DNA of 64,000 nt from Dietzia alimentaria 72 (GTDB lineage Bacteria > Actinomycetota > Actinomycetes > Mycobacteriales > Mycobacteriaceae): NCBI RefSeq assembly GCF_000226215.1, contig NZ_AGFF01000023.1, positions 62,001 through 126,000 on the forward strand, written 5' to 3'. Made by a program: the position numbers and the translations under genes. This document shows positions 1 through 9,200 of this stretch, in pieces. Under the pieces are notes generated by a model. That model ran no database searches. It saw only the letters and a program-made list of their open reading frames with translations, and had not been told where the DNA came from. Position 1 is the first letter of the stretch. Each line of letters opens with the position of its first letter.

Positions 1-509
1 GTGTTACCACCGTCACTACCGAGGCCCGCGAGCATGGTCTCGATCCGATCGACGGCGTCGCGCATATCGTCGAGTTCACGGCGTAGGTAGTCGCGCGTCA
101 CGGTCTCGCCGACGGATAGTCGGACGGACGCCAGCTCCCGTGCCAGGAACTCGGTATCGGCCTTGGTCTGCGTCGCACGTAGCCGGTCTTCCCTCACCGA
201 CGCCTTGTCACGATCCTCCTGCCGGTTCTGCGCGAGCAGGATCAGGGGGGCGGCGTAGGCCGCCTGGGTGGAGAACGCCAGATTGAGCAGGATGAACGGA
301 TAGGGGTCAAACCGGAGCGCGACCACGACCACGTTGATGATGATCCAGACGATCACCACGAGCGTCTGGATCACCAGGTACATGCCGGTGCCGAAGAACC
401 GCGCCACGGCCTCGCTGTACCGGCCCACCGCGTCGCGGTCGAAGCTGATGCGGGGCCGCCGAGAGGTGACAGGTGTCGACAGGGACGAACGGGGGGTGGA
501 TTCGTTCAC
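1..509 (-). CDS. DUF1003 family membrane protein (3' end outside window)
   Basis: The gene starts at GTG 509 and runs off the left edge, so about 169 residues are visible. Its GTG overlaps the TGA of the upstream MgtE-like gene (GTGA, 506-509), which implies translational coupling. After a short Ser/Arg/Pro-rich head come two hydrophobic segments at about residues 38-60 and 68-85, then a charged, coiled-coil-like tail (QNRQEDRDK, then RAT-QTKADTEFL). This is the DUF1003 layout. DUF1003 genes commonly sit beside MgtE-N/CBS genes in actinobacteria; the biochemical function is not known. Family call good; role unknown. Confidence 0.85.
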   Translation of the reverse strand, partial: MNESTPRSSLSTPVTSRRPRISFDRDAVGRYSEAVARFFGTGMYLVIQTLVVIVWIIINVVVVALRFDPYPFILLNLAFSTQAAYAAPLILLAQNRQEDRDKASVREDRLRATQTKADTEFLARELASVRLSVGETVTRDYLRRELDDMRDAVDRIETMLAGLGSDGGN

Positions 510-1819
510 GGGCGGGCCTCCCTGTCGTCGTGCAGGTCCATGTCGCGCCAGTCCTCGGGTAAGAGATGGTCGAGCAGGTCGTCGACCGCCACCGCTCCGA
601 GGAGGTGCCCCTCGTCGTCGACCACGGGGCCGCAGACGAGGTTGTAGGTGGCGAAGAACCTGGTGACAGCGTCCACCGAATCGGTGGGGCGAAGGGTGGA
701 CAGGCTGGTGTCCACGGTCTCGGCAACCATCATCGACGGCAGTTCCCGCAGCAGCGCCTGAATGTGCACACATCCCAGGTACTTCCCGGTCGGCGTAGCG
801 GTCGGGGATCGGACCACAAACACGAGGCTGGCCAGCGCGGGACTGAGGTCCGGATTCCGGCAGTGAGCCAGCGCCTCCGCCACGGTCGTCTGCGGAGAGA
901 GGATGATCGGCTCCGGCGTCATGAGACCGCCGGCGGTGTCCGCGTCGAAGGTGAGTAGTCGTCGGACGGGCGCGGAGTCCTCCGGATTCATCCGCTCCAG
1001 ATACGACTCCGCGTCCTTCTCCGGAAGTTCGCCCAGGAGGTCAGCGACGTCGTCGGGATCCATCGCTTCCAGGACATCCGTGGCTCGCTCGAGTTCCAAC
1101 CTGGTGACGATCTCGGTCTGTTCGTCGTGGGGCATCTCCTGGAGGATGTCTGCCAGTCGCTCGTCATCCAGGGTCCGGGCGACCTCGAGCCGTCGCACCT
1201 CGGGAAGTTCACGCAGGGCGTGTGCCACGTCAGCCGGGCGGAGATCTGCGTACTGTTCGACGAGGCTCTCCGCCCCGTGGTCGGGCGTTCCGATCGCGTC
1301 GTCGTCCAGTCCCCGGATGCGGACCCACGGTTGGATAGACACCGGCCCGCGACGACCGAGCGAGGAGCGGCCCCGACGGGACCGGACCGCCACCCTGGAG
1401 ACCAACCAATCACGCGACCGCTGCCGTTCGATCTCCACGTCGACCACCTGGTAACGGGCAGCTCTGTCGACGGGGCGGGGCGAGGACGGGCCCACGGCGT
1501 CGTGGTCGACTCCGATAATCGAGTCGACCAACGCGCCGAGGACCAGGTTCTCGCCGGGTCGCGATTGAAATCTGTGGAGGTTGATCGTGCCGGAGACGAG
1601 TGACACCGACCGTGGATCGATCGACGCCACTCGCAACATGGGCACGAAGATCCGACGTCGCGTGGGCATCTCAACCACAAGGCCGATGACCCTTGGTTGC
1701 TTGTGCTGGGACCGCATCGTCACCACGACATCTCGAATCCGTCCGATTTCATCCCCGTCAGGGCCGATCACGGGGAGTCCGGCTAGCCTGGCGACGAAGG
1801 CCTTGTTGAGGTTCGCCAT
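506..1819 (-). CDS. MgtE N-terminal/CBS domain protein with PRC-barrel-like head
   Basis: A 437-aa soluble protein resembling mycobacterial Rv1232c. The first ~110 residues are PRC-barrel-like (LAGLPVIGPDGDEIGRIRDV). The middle is an MgtE intracellular N-domain rich in short helices (ADILQEMPHDEQTEIV, ADLLGELPEKDAESYL), followed by paired CBS motifs in the C-terminal ~130 residues. The membrane channel of true MgtE is absent, so it is more likely a Mg2+/nucleotide-sensing partner than a transporter. ATG 1819 is preferred because TAGCCT (1827-1832) lies 7 nt upstream, as in leaderless genes; ATG 1837 is an alternative. It overlaps the DUF1003 gene by 4 nt. Confidence 0.85.
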   Translation of the reverse strand: MANLNKAFVARLAGLPVIGPDGDEIGRIRDVVVTMRSQHKQPRVIGLVVEMPTRRRIFVPMLRVASIDPRSVSLVSGTINLHRFQSRPGENLVLGALVDSIIGVDHDAVGPSSPRPVDRAARYQVVDVEIERQRSRDWLVSRVAVRSRRGRSSLGRRGPVSIQPWVRIRGLDDDAIGTPDHGAESLVEQYADLRPADVAHALRELPEVRRLEVARTLDDERLADILQEMPHDEQTEIVTRLELERATDVLEAMDPDDVADLLGELPEKDAESYLERMNPEDSAPVRRLLTFDADTAGGLMTPEPIILSPQTTVAEALAHCRNPDLSPALASLVFVVRSPTATPTGKYLGCVHIQALLRELPSMMVAETVDTSLSTLRPTDSVDAVTRFFATYNLVCGPVVDDEGHLLGAVAVDDLLDHLLPEDWRDMDLHDDREARP

Positions 1820-1826
1820 GCCGACC

Positions 1827-1832
1827 AGGCTA
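1827..1832 (-). promoter_or_regulatory. -10 element of the MgtE-N/CBS gene (leaderless)
   Basis: On the minus strand TAGCCT matches the actinobacterial TANNNT -10 and ends 7 nt before ATG 1819. Transcription would start at or next to the start codon, and no Shine-Dalgarno sequence is present. No clear -35 is seen. Confidence 0.45.
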
Positions 1833-1840
1833 GTCATCGA

Positions 1841-1857
1841 CGGGCGGTACCCGCCCG
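1841..1857. promoter_or_regulatory. 17-bp inverted repeat in a divergent promoter region
   Basis: Perfect 7-bp arms CGGGCGG / CCGCCCG around TAC, between the divergent MgtE-N/CBS and CoA-ester lyase genes. It is placed where an operator could affect both promoters; the binding factor is unknown. High GC makes chance repeats more likely. Confidence 0.35.
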
Positions 1858-1888
1858 CCGTACCGGACGTAAGGGAGTGCCACCACAG

Positions 1889-2902
1889 ATGAACCCCGCC
1901 CCCAGTGCGACGCCAGCGCCCTCCTCAGACGCCGCAGCCACCATCGCCGAACTCCGTGCGCGACCGCGTCGGACGGTGCTCGCGGTTCCTGGAAGCAGTG
2001 TCAAGATGATCGGCAAGGCGCGAGGACTGCCGGTGGACGAGGTGTTTCTTGATCTGGAGGACGCCGTGGCTGGTCCGGCCAAGGAGGAGGCGCGTGCCAA
2101 CGTCGTCGAGGCGTTGAACACCGGGGGATTCTCCGCACCGACGGTGGTGGTGCGTGTCAATGCGTGGGACACGGAACACACGGTTCGCGACGTCACGGAG
2201 GTGGTGGGCCGCGCCGGCTCGAAGCTGCACGCTCTCCTGCTGCCCAAGGTGCGCACGGCCGGGGAGGTGACCGCACTGGACCTGGTTCTCACGCAGGTCG
2301 AAAAGGCCGCGGGGCTGCCTGTGGGGTACATCGGAATCGAACCGCAGATCGAGGACGCGCTCGGGCTGACCAACATCAACGAGATCGCCGTCGCGAGCGC
2401 CCGGGTTCTGACACTGGTGTTCGGGCCCGCCGATTTCATGGCAGCGATCGGGATGCGCACGTTGACGGTGGGGGAGCAGCCCGAGGGGTACACGCCCGGC
2501 GACGCCTACCACCACGTCTTCATGTCGATCCTCGTGGCCGCACGGGCACACGGACTCCAGGCGATCGACGGCCCCTTTCTCAAGGTGCGCGATGAGGACG
2601 GGTTCCGCAGGGCTGCCGCGCGGACCGCGGCGTTGGGGTTCGACGGCAAGTGGGTGCTTCATCCGGCCCAGGTGGATGCGGGCAACGAGGTGTTCAGCCC
2701 CCGCCAGGACGAGTTCGACAAAGCTGAGGGCATTCTCGCCGCGTACGCGCATTCCACGTCTGTGGAGGGCGGCGCCCGAGGTGCGGTCATGTTCGGGGAC
2801 GAGATGCTCGATGAGGCCAGTCGTAAGATGGCCCTGGTCGTCTCCGCGCGCGGCCGCGCGGCAGGCATGACGGTCTCGGACCAGACCACCAGCACCGGGT
2901 AA
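1889..2902 (+). CDS. HpcH/HpaI aldolase family CoA ester lyase (CitE-like)
   Basis: A 337-aa CitE/malyl-CoA lyase-like TIM barrel. Near the N-terminus RRTVLAVPGSSVKMI and EVFLDLEDAVAG supply the acyl-CoA/metal-binding signature. IGIEPQIEDALGL and LVFGPADFMAAIG match the second metal-binding region, and a WVLHPAQVD motif follows. Such enzymes cleave or form malyl-, citramalyl- or related CoA thioesters with Mg2+; the substrate cannot be set from sequence. No citD/citF homologue is nearby, so it is not part of citrate lyase. ATG 1889 has AAGGGAG about 11 nt upstream; an in-frame GTG at 1877 overlaps that site and is less likely. It is divergent from the MgtE-like gene. Confidence 0.85.
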   Translation: MNPAPSATPAPSSDAAATIAELRARPRRTVLAVPGSSVKMIGKARGLPVDEVFLDLEDAVAGPAKEEARANVVEALNTGGFSAPTVVVRVNAWDTEHTVRDVTEVVGRAGSKLHALLLPKVRTAGEVTALDLVLTQVEKAAGLPVGYIGIEPQIEDALGLTNINEIAVASARVLTLVFGPADFMAAIGMRTLTVGEQPEGYTPGDAYHHVFMSILVAARAHGLQAIDGPFLKVRDEDGFRRAAARTAALGFDGKWVLHPAQVDAGNEVFSPRQDEFDKAEGILAAYAHSTSVEGGARGAVMFGDEMLDEASRKMALVVSARGRAAGMTVSDQTTSTG

Positions 2903-2923
2903 GACCCGAGAAGGACGTGCCCT

Positions 2924-3430
2924 ATGAGTTCTCCAGTGAATCCCTCGGCCACACGTGCACGATCCGGCAAGACGCCGGGCCTGCCGACCCCGCCCACTGG
3001 CTGGGTGGTCGGGTCGTACACCGACTACGCGCATGCGCAGGCCGCCGTAGACCACCTGGCCGACGAGGAGTTCCCGGTCCATGAGGTGACGATCGTCGGC
3101 GTGGATCTGATGCAGGTCGAGCGAGTGACTGGCCGACTGACGTGGCCCAAGGTCCTGTTAGGTGGGCTGGCCACGGGTGCCTGGCTCGGCCTGTTTGTAG
3201 GGCTGCTACTGGGGATCTTCACCGAGCCGATGTGGAGTGTCGTGCTCACGGGCCTGATCGGCGGGTCGGTATTCGGTGTCCTCTCCGCTTCGCTTTCCTA
3301 CGCCGCCACTCGCGGAAAGCGGGACTTCGCGTCCACGTCACAGTTGGTAGCCGGACGCTATGACGTGCTGTGCGAACCGGCGAACGCGGAGCGCGTCCGT
3401 GACGAGTTGGCGCGCCTGGGTCTCAAGTAA
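2924..3430 (+). CDS. general stress protein 17M-like (YflT) membrane protein
   Basis: A 168-aa protein resembling mycobacterial Rv1234. The N-terminal YflT-like fold reads GWVVGSYTDYAHAQAAVDHL and continues to VTIVGVDL. Two closely spaced glycine-rich hydrophobic helices (about residues 75-100 and 102-125) form a small membrane hairpin. A short conserved C-terminal strand (GRYDVLCEPANAERVRDEL) follows. It sits 21 nt after the lyase gene and its TAA overlaps the ATG of the next gene (TAATG). The family is linked to stress in Bacillus by name; molecular function is not known. Confidence 0.8.
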   Translation: MSSPVNPSATRARSGKTPGLPTPPTGWVVGSYTDYAHAQAAVDHLADEEFPVHEVTIVGVDLMQVERVTGRLTWPKVLLGGLATGAWLGLFVGLLLGIFTEPMWSVVLTGLIGGSVFGVLSASLSYAATRGKRDFASTSQLVAGRYDVLCEPANAERVRDELARLGLK

Positions 3431-4035
3431 TGCAGATCGGGGACTCCGGCGCTCAGTCGTCGGTCCTGGACGTGGTCCGGGATCATCTCATTGAGCATTT
3501 CGGACCGGACCCCCAGGAGGCTTCGGTGACGTTCCTGGGGGCGTCTCCGATCCGAATCCTTCGATTCGCGGACATCGAGTCCGGCATCGTGCGGTACGCC
3601 TCGCTCGGCTGTTCCGCGGATCCGATGGGGGATCCCTCCGCGCTGGTGCCTGACCCGACCGCCCCGCGTGCGGAGATCTGCCTCGTGCTGCGTGGCGGAG
3701 TGGATGGTCTCGTTCGAGCGCTCGCGGTGTTGGCGGCGGCACCCGCTGTCGAGGGCCTGATTCTTGCGGAGGGTGCACTGATCGACCTCGGCGAGCCCTT
3801 GTGGCCCGGGTCGGCGTTCACCGCGGTGGTGCTCCGCGCCCCGGAGATTCCTGATGTGGAGCTGCCGGGGGAGGCGGCACCCGTCCAGGTGTTCCGTGCT
3901 GTGCCGGTGACCCACACCGAGGCCGCGTGGGTGCGGATGAAGGGCGCCGCAGAGCTAGAGGAGGCGTGGGCCGAGGCGGGGATCGATGTGACCGATGCCG
4001 GCCGGTCCGCGGTGAACCCGGGGATGAATCGGTGA
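3430..4035 (+). CDS. suppressor-of-fused (SUFU) domain protein
   Basis: A 201-aa cytosolic protein with no signal peptide. The pattern of an N-terminal VLDVVRDHLIEHFG helix, a central ILRFADIESGIVRYASLG strand pair, EICLVLRGG and a late FTAVVLRAPEIP fits the bacterial SUFU-like domain. It starts at ATG 3430 overlapping the previous TAA by one base, so it is cotranslated with the YflT-like gene. Its TGA (4033-4035) abuts the corrected end of convergent corA. Bacterial SUFU proteins have no settled function; some occur as immunity proteins, but no toxin is visible here. Confidence 0.65.
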   Translation: MQIGDSGAQSSVLDVVRDHLIEHFGPDPQEASVTFLGASPIRILRFADIESGIVRYASLGCSADPMGDPSALVPDPTAPRAEICLVLRGGVDGLVRALAVLAAAPAVEGLILAEGALIDLGEPLWPGSAFTAVVLRAPEIPDVELPGEAAPVQVFRAVPVTHTEAAWVRMKGAAELEEAWAEAGIDVTDAGRSAVNPGMNR

Positions 4036-5126
4036 TCAGAGCCAGCGGTTCCTGCGGAACAGTAGAAAAGCCCGGTACACATCGCGATCATGACTCCGAG
4101 CACCACGTAATATCCGTACTGTGTACCGAGCTCGGGCATGTGCCTGAAGTTCATTCCGTAAATGCCGGCGATCATCGTTGGTACGGCCGCAATAGCAACC
4201 CATGCCGAGATTTTGCGCATGTCGGTGTTCTGTTGCACCCCGACGATGGTCATCGCTGCGCCCACGAGCGAAGTGCTTCGCTCGTCCAACGTTGCGACCT
4301 CCGCTGCCGCCAGGGCGTGATGGTCTTGAACGTCGCGGAAGTAGTGACGGATCTCAGGGGGGATCAGATCCAGGTGATCAAATGCCAGGCGTCGCAGGGG
4401 GAGGGTCAGTGGCCCGATGACGTGTTTAAGCTCGAGTAGTTCACGCTTGAAGACGTAGAGTTGTTCGATGTCGACCGCTGTAGGTGGTGCAAAGAGTGCC
4501 GACTCTAATTCGTCGAAGTCTGCTGTCAGTCCGTCGGTGGCCACCAGATAGTTGGCGACCACACGGTCAGCCATGGCGTGCATCACCACCGCCGGCCCTT
4601 GGGCGAGCAACTTCGGAGAGAGGTCGAAACCGGTTCGGATGTCGGCCAGTTCGGTTTGGTCACCGTGTCGGACGGTCACGACGAAATCCAGACCCAGGAC
4701 CACCATCACCTCGCCAGTGGGCACGATGTCACTGACCTGGGTGGCGGATTTGTGATCGATGTACTCTGCTGTCGACATGGTGAGCACAAGGGTGTCAGTG
4801 TAAGCCTCCAGCTTGGAACGCTGCTTATTTTGTGCGGCGTCCTCGATGATAAGTGCGTGCAGTCCCAGTTCTTGGGACAGTGTCTCCATGAAGTCGGGAT
4901 CCGGGGAGATGAGGTCGATCCAGACAAAACCGCGACCGATGCCGCGAACCCGGTGGATCGCTTCGTTGTAGGTCGCGTGATGGCGGTCGCGGACCCCGTC
5001 GATGTAGATAGCGCAGTCCACCATCGCTGCGTCGGCTGGCAGGGTCGATGTGCTTGGCACGGCCCGGCAGGATAACGGCTTGGCAGGTCCGGTGGACATC
5101 GGACGTCGTGGTGGGATCGCGGACAC
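4036..5126 (-). CDS. corA: CorA-family Mg2+/Co2+ transporter, apparent frameshift at C-terminus
   Basis: CorA mediates Mg2+/Co2+ uptake as a membrane pentamer. The large N-terminal cytoplasmic domain is followed by TM1 ending in the signature YGMNF, a periplasmic loop (MPELG) and TM2. GTG 5126 is preceded 4 nt upstream by AGGAAGGAGG. As written, the frame leaves the family pattern after MCTGLFY, loses its stop and reads on to about 3483 antisense to the SUFU gene. Restoring one base near 4056-4070 (for example in the A4 run at 4066-4069) gives the normal basic tail FRRNRWL and a TGA at 4036-4038, making 363 aa. Either a sequencing indel or a recent mutation. Confidence 0.88.
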
Positions 5127-5265
5127 GCAGCCTCCTTCCTCGTGATGCTTGACACTATCGGTCGAGCGGGACCTCGGGGTGATGACTAGCGAGTGGGGCT
5201 GGGAGACTGTCTCAAGAGATTTCCGCGTCAGCCGGCGCGGCCGGTGTGAGAAAGGGTGTGGTCGG

Positions 5266-6180
5266 GTGCAGCGGACAAGGGAGCGAATCGGTCGGGGCGC
5301 GATAGTGCTCGCGGGGGTCGCGACGATGGCATTGTCCGGATGCCAGGCACAGTCGTCGATCGTGCCGGCCGACCGCGACGAGCCGGTGGTCGTTGTGGAG
5401 ACCGCCTCGTTCGGTGAGGCTGAGATCGTGGGCCAGATCTACGCCAACGCGCTGTCCCGTGCGGGCTGGCGTGTGGAGCCGCGGACCCAGGCGGGTACCC
5501 AGCGAGAGGTGGTGGAGTCCGTCACGACGGGTGAATCCACCTTCACGGTCGGGTTCACCGGTGAGCTGCTCCGGACCTTCGATCCCGCATCGACCGCCGT
5601 CGAATCCGATGAGGTTTACGCGGCGATGATGGCAGCCCTCCCGGAAGGCGTTACCGCGGCCGACCAGGCGCCGGCGGAAGACGTTCCGGTGTACGTGGTC
5701 ACCCGTCACACCTCTGAGTCTCAGGGGCTCCGCACGATGTCGGACCTGGCGGGACGGTGCGGGGAGTTCGCGCTGGGCGCCCGACAGGAGGCGCTGGCGG
5801 ACGCCGAACTATCGGCTGCGATCGGTTCGACGTACTCGTGTGGATTCGGGCGTCGGGTGGCCATGGGGCCCAATCCCCGCGCTGTGTTCGAGGCCCTGCG
5901 GTCCGGCCAGATCGGGGTGGGCCTGACGCAGTCGGCCGACCCGATTCTGGCGCCTGATGACATGGTCGTGCTCGACGACGACAAGAACGCCGTCACCGCC
6001 CAGAACCTGGTGCCGGTGTTTCGCAAGGGCAGCCTGTCCGAGGACCAGCTCGCCCTGGTCAATCGAGTCAGCGGTGAGCTGACCTCCGAGGACGTGCGTG
6101 AACTCCTGCTGGGAGTGGAGTTCGGGACCGCGACCCCGGTGGGACTGGCGAACTTCTGGTTGGACAAGCACGACTACTGA
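5266..6180 (+). CDS. ABC transporter substrate-binding lipoprotein (glycine betaine/choline OsmF/ProX-like)
   Basis: A 304-aa lipoprotein. GTG 5266 is followed by a basic n-region, a hydrophobic stretch and the lipobox LSGC at about residues 21-24. The mature part is an OpuAC/OsmF-type fold: VVVETASFGEAEIVGQIYAN, then QAGTQREVV, a TYSCGF segment, and the typical late LTSEDVRELL. Such proteins bind quaternary amines for import. No permease or ATPase gene is adjacent, so it is an orphan component here. Earlier in-frame starts would precede the n-region with unrelated sequence. It is followed by a terminator shared with convergent kgd. Confidence 0.82.
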   Translation: MQRTRERIGRGAIVLAGVATMALSGCQAQSSIVPADRDEPVVVVETASFGEAEIVGQIYANALSRAGWRVEPRTQAGTQREVVESVTTGESTFTVGFTGELLRTFDPASTAVESDEVYAAMMAALPEGVTAADQAPAEDVPVYVVTRHTSESQGLRTMSDLAGRCGEFALGARQEALADAELSAAIGSTYSCGFGRRVAMGPNPRAVFEALRSGQIGVGLTQSADPILAPDDMVVLDDDKNAVTAQNLVPVFRKGSLSEDQLALVNRVSGELTSEDVRELLLGVEFGTATPVGLANFWLDKHDY

Positions 6181-6210
6181 CCATTCGCCGCGAACCCGGC
6201 ACACGCGAAA

Positions 6211-6239
6211 GAGCCCGTCCGCCGATGGCGGACGGGCTC
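6211..6239. terminator. bidirectional intrinsic terminator
   Basis: Perfect 13-bp stem GAGCCCGTCCGCC / GGCGGACGGGCTC with a 3-nt GAT loop between the convergent lipoprotein and kgd stops. The T-tract is weak (CTCTCCTC), common in GC-rich actinobacteria. Confidence 0.8.
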
Positions 6240-6252
6240 TCCTCGGTCATGC

Positions 6253-9200
6253 TTAGGCGAACGCTTCGTCCACCAGCGCCTTCTGTTCGACCGCGTGAAC
6301 CTTGCTCAGGCCAGTGGAGGTGGCGGCCATGGGGCGTCGCGAGACGCGCTTGAGGCGCGGGAAATCCTCGATGCGCTCGGGCAGCTCGAGCGCGAGGAAG
6401 CTCCAGGCGCCCTGGTTGGCCGGCTCCTCTTGCACCCACCGGACCTCGGAGAGATTCGGGTAGTGGTCAAGAGCCTCACGCATACGGCGGTGCGGGACCG
6501 GATGCAGCTGCTCGAGTCGAACGATCGCGATATCGTCGCGGCCGTCCTTCTCCTGACGGGCGGCGAGCTCGTAGTAGAGCTTGCCCGAGACGAGGAGCAT
6601 GGTCGTGACCTTGCCCGCGTCCTTGCTGTCGTCGTCAAAGGTCGGGTCGTCGAGCACCGATCGGAACTTGCCGGAGGTGAACTCCTCGAGCGGGCTGACG
6701 GCCTTCTTGTTGCGCAGCATCGACTTGGGCGTGAATACGATCTGCGGCCGCTTGATCCCGTCGGTGGCGTGACGGCGCATCAAGTGGAAGTAGTTCGCCG
6801 GTGTCGACGGTTGTGAGACGGTCATAGAGCCCTCCGCGCACAACTGGAGGAACCGCTCGATGCGCCCGGAGGTGTGGTCCGGACCCATTCCCTCATGGCC
6901 GTGGGGGAGCAGAAGAGTCACCGACGATTTCTGACCCCACTTGGCTTCACCGGAGGAGATGTACTCGTCGATGATGGTCTGGGCACCGTTGACGAAGTCG
7001 CCGAACTGCGCCTCCCACATCACCAGAGCCTCGGGGTCACCCACGGAGTATCCATACTCGAAGCCGAGGCCTGCGTATTCGGTGAGCGCCGAGTTCCATA
7101 CTTCGAACCGGCCCTCGGCGTCATCCAGATGTTGCAGCGGGGAGTAGATGTCAGAGGTGGTCTTGTCGACCACGACCGCGTGCCGCTGTGTGAAGGTACC
7201 GCGCTGGGAATCCTGTCCGGCCATGCGAACCGTCCGACCCTCGCGGACGAGGGACCCGATGGCCAAGAGTTCAGCGAAGGCCCAGTCGATATTGCCGTTG
7301 TACGCCATCTTCTGGCGTGCCTCGTAGACGGGCTTCACACGCGAGTGGATGTGGAAGTCCTCGGGCAGGTTCCCGAACGCGTCTCCGATCGAGTGGATGA
7401 CCGACTCGTCCACTGCTGTGACCAGACGCTTGGGCAGCGGCTGGTTGGGCAGGATCGACTCGGAGGCCTTGACAGGGTGCTTCTCGAGTTCGCGCACCTC
7501 GTTGAATACCCGCTCGAGCTGCCCCTGGAAGTCGCGGAGGGCGTTCTCCGCCTCCTTCTCGGTGATGTCGCCACGACCGACGAGATCCTCGGTGTAGGAC
7601 TGGCGGACGCTCTTCTTGCCGTCGATCACCTCGTACATCCGCGGCTGGGTCATCGAGGGGTCGTCAGCCTCGTTGTGACCGCGACGGCGGTAGCACACGA
7701 GGTCGATCACCACGTCCTTCTTGAACTGCTGTCGGAAATCCATCGCCAGACGTGCCACCCGGACGCAGGCTTCGGGATCGTCACCGTTGACGTGGAAGAT
7801 CGGCGCACCGACCATCTTTGCGACGTCCGTGCAGTACTGACTGGAACGGCCGGCCTCGGGGGCGGTGGTGAAGCCGATCTGGTTGTTGACCACGATGTGG
7901 ATCGTGCCACCGGTGCGGTATCCGTCGATGAGGGAGAGGTTGAGCGTCTCCGCCACCACACCCTGTCCGGCGAACGCGGCATCACCGTGGAGCATGAGCG
8001 GGACGATCGGGTACTCCGCCCTCCGCTCCGGATCCTCGATGAGGTCCTGTCGGGCGCGGACGATGCCCTCCAATACCGGGTCCACGGCCTCGAGGTGCGA
8101 CGGGTTGGCGGTGAGCGAGACCTTGATCTCGTTCTCGCCGAACATCTGGTACTGGATGCCCTCGGCCCCAAGGTGGTACTTCACGTCGCCCGAACCGTGT
8201 GCGGCCGAGGGGTCCATGTTGCCCTCGAACTCGGTGAAGATCTGACGGTAGGGCTTGCCGACGATGTTGGCCAGTACGTTGAGACGACCGCGGTGCGGCA
8301 TACCGATCACCACCTCGTCGAGCGCGAACTCTGCGGCCTCGTCGATTACGGCGTCCATCATCGGGATGACGGATTCAGCTCCCTCGAGGGAGAAGCGCTT
8401 CTGACCCACGTACTTGGTCTGCAGGAAGGTCTCGAACGCCTCGGCCGCGTTGACCTTGGAGAGGATGTACTTCTGCTCGGCGACGGTCGGCTTGTCGTCG
8501 ACTCCCTCGACGCGGTCCTGGATCCACTGACGCTGGTCGTTCTCGAGGATGTGGGTGTACTCGATACCGATCTTGCGGCAGTAGGCGGCGCGGAGCGCGG
8601 ACAGCACGTCCCGCAGGCGCATCCTGTCCTTGCCGACGAAGCCGCCAACGGAGTACTTGCGGTCGAGGTCCCAGAGAGTGAGTTCGTGGCTGTTGACATC
8701 GAGATCCGGATGGAACGTCCGGCGACGCTGGGCATGCATGCCATCCAGCGGATCGATGTCGGCCATGAGGTGACCACGATCGCGGTACGCTGCGATGAGT
8801 TCGAGGACGCGGGCATCTTTGTCCACACGAGGATCGGTGATGTCCTGACGCCAACGGACCGGCTCGTAGGGGATACCGAGGACCCCAAAGATCTCGTCGT
8901 AGAACTCGTCGGCGATGAGCAGCCTGTGGATTTCTCGCAGGAACTCGCCGGATTCGGCCCCCTGGATGATCCGGTGGTCGTACGTCGACGTGAGGGTGGT
9001 GATCTTGCCTATCGCGTTCTTGGCGAGCAGGTCCTCGCTAGCACCCTGGAACTCGGCGGGGTACTCCATGGCGCCGACCCCCAGGATGGCGCCCTGTCCG
9101 ACGGTTAGACGGGGGACCGAGTGCACCGTGCCGATGCCGCCCGGGTTGGTCAGCGAGACGGTCACGCCAGAGAAGTCGTCCATCGTCAGCTTGCCCTCGC

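Noticed and set aside
3483-4035. Open minus-strand extension of corA through the SUFU gene
   Set aside because: It follows the apparent frameshift, has no CorA-like features and lies antisense to a coupled, family-matching gene.
6874-9108. 744-codon plus-strand open frame
   Set aside because: Antisense to kgd; Val/Asp/Leu-rich with no domain, an effect of GC-rich codon use on the opposite strand.
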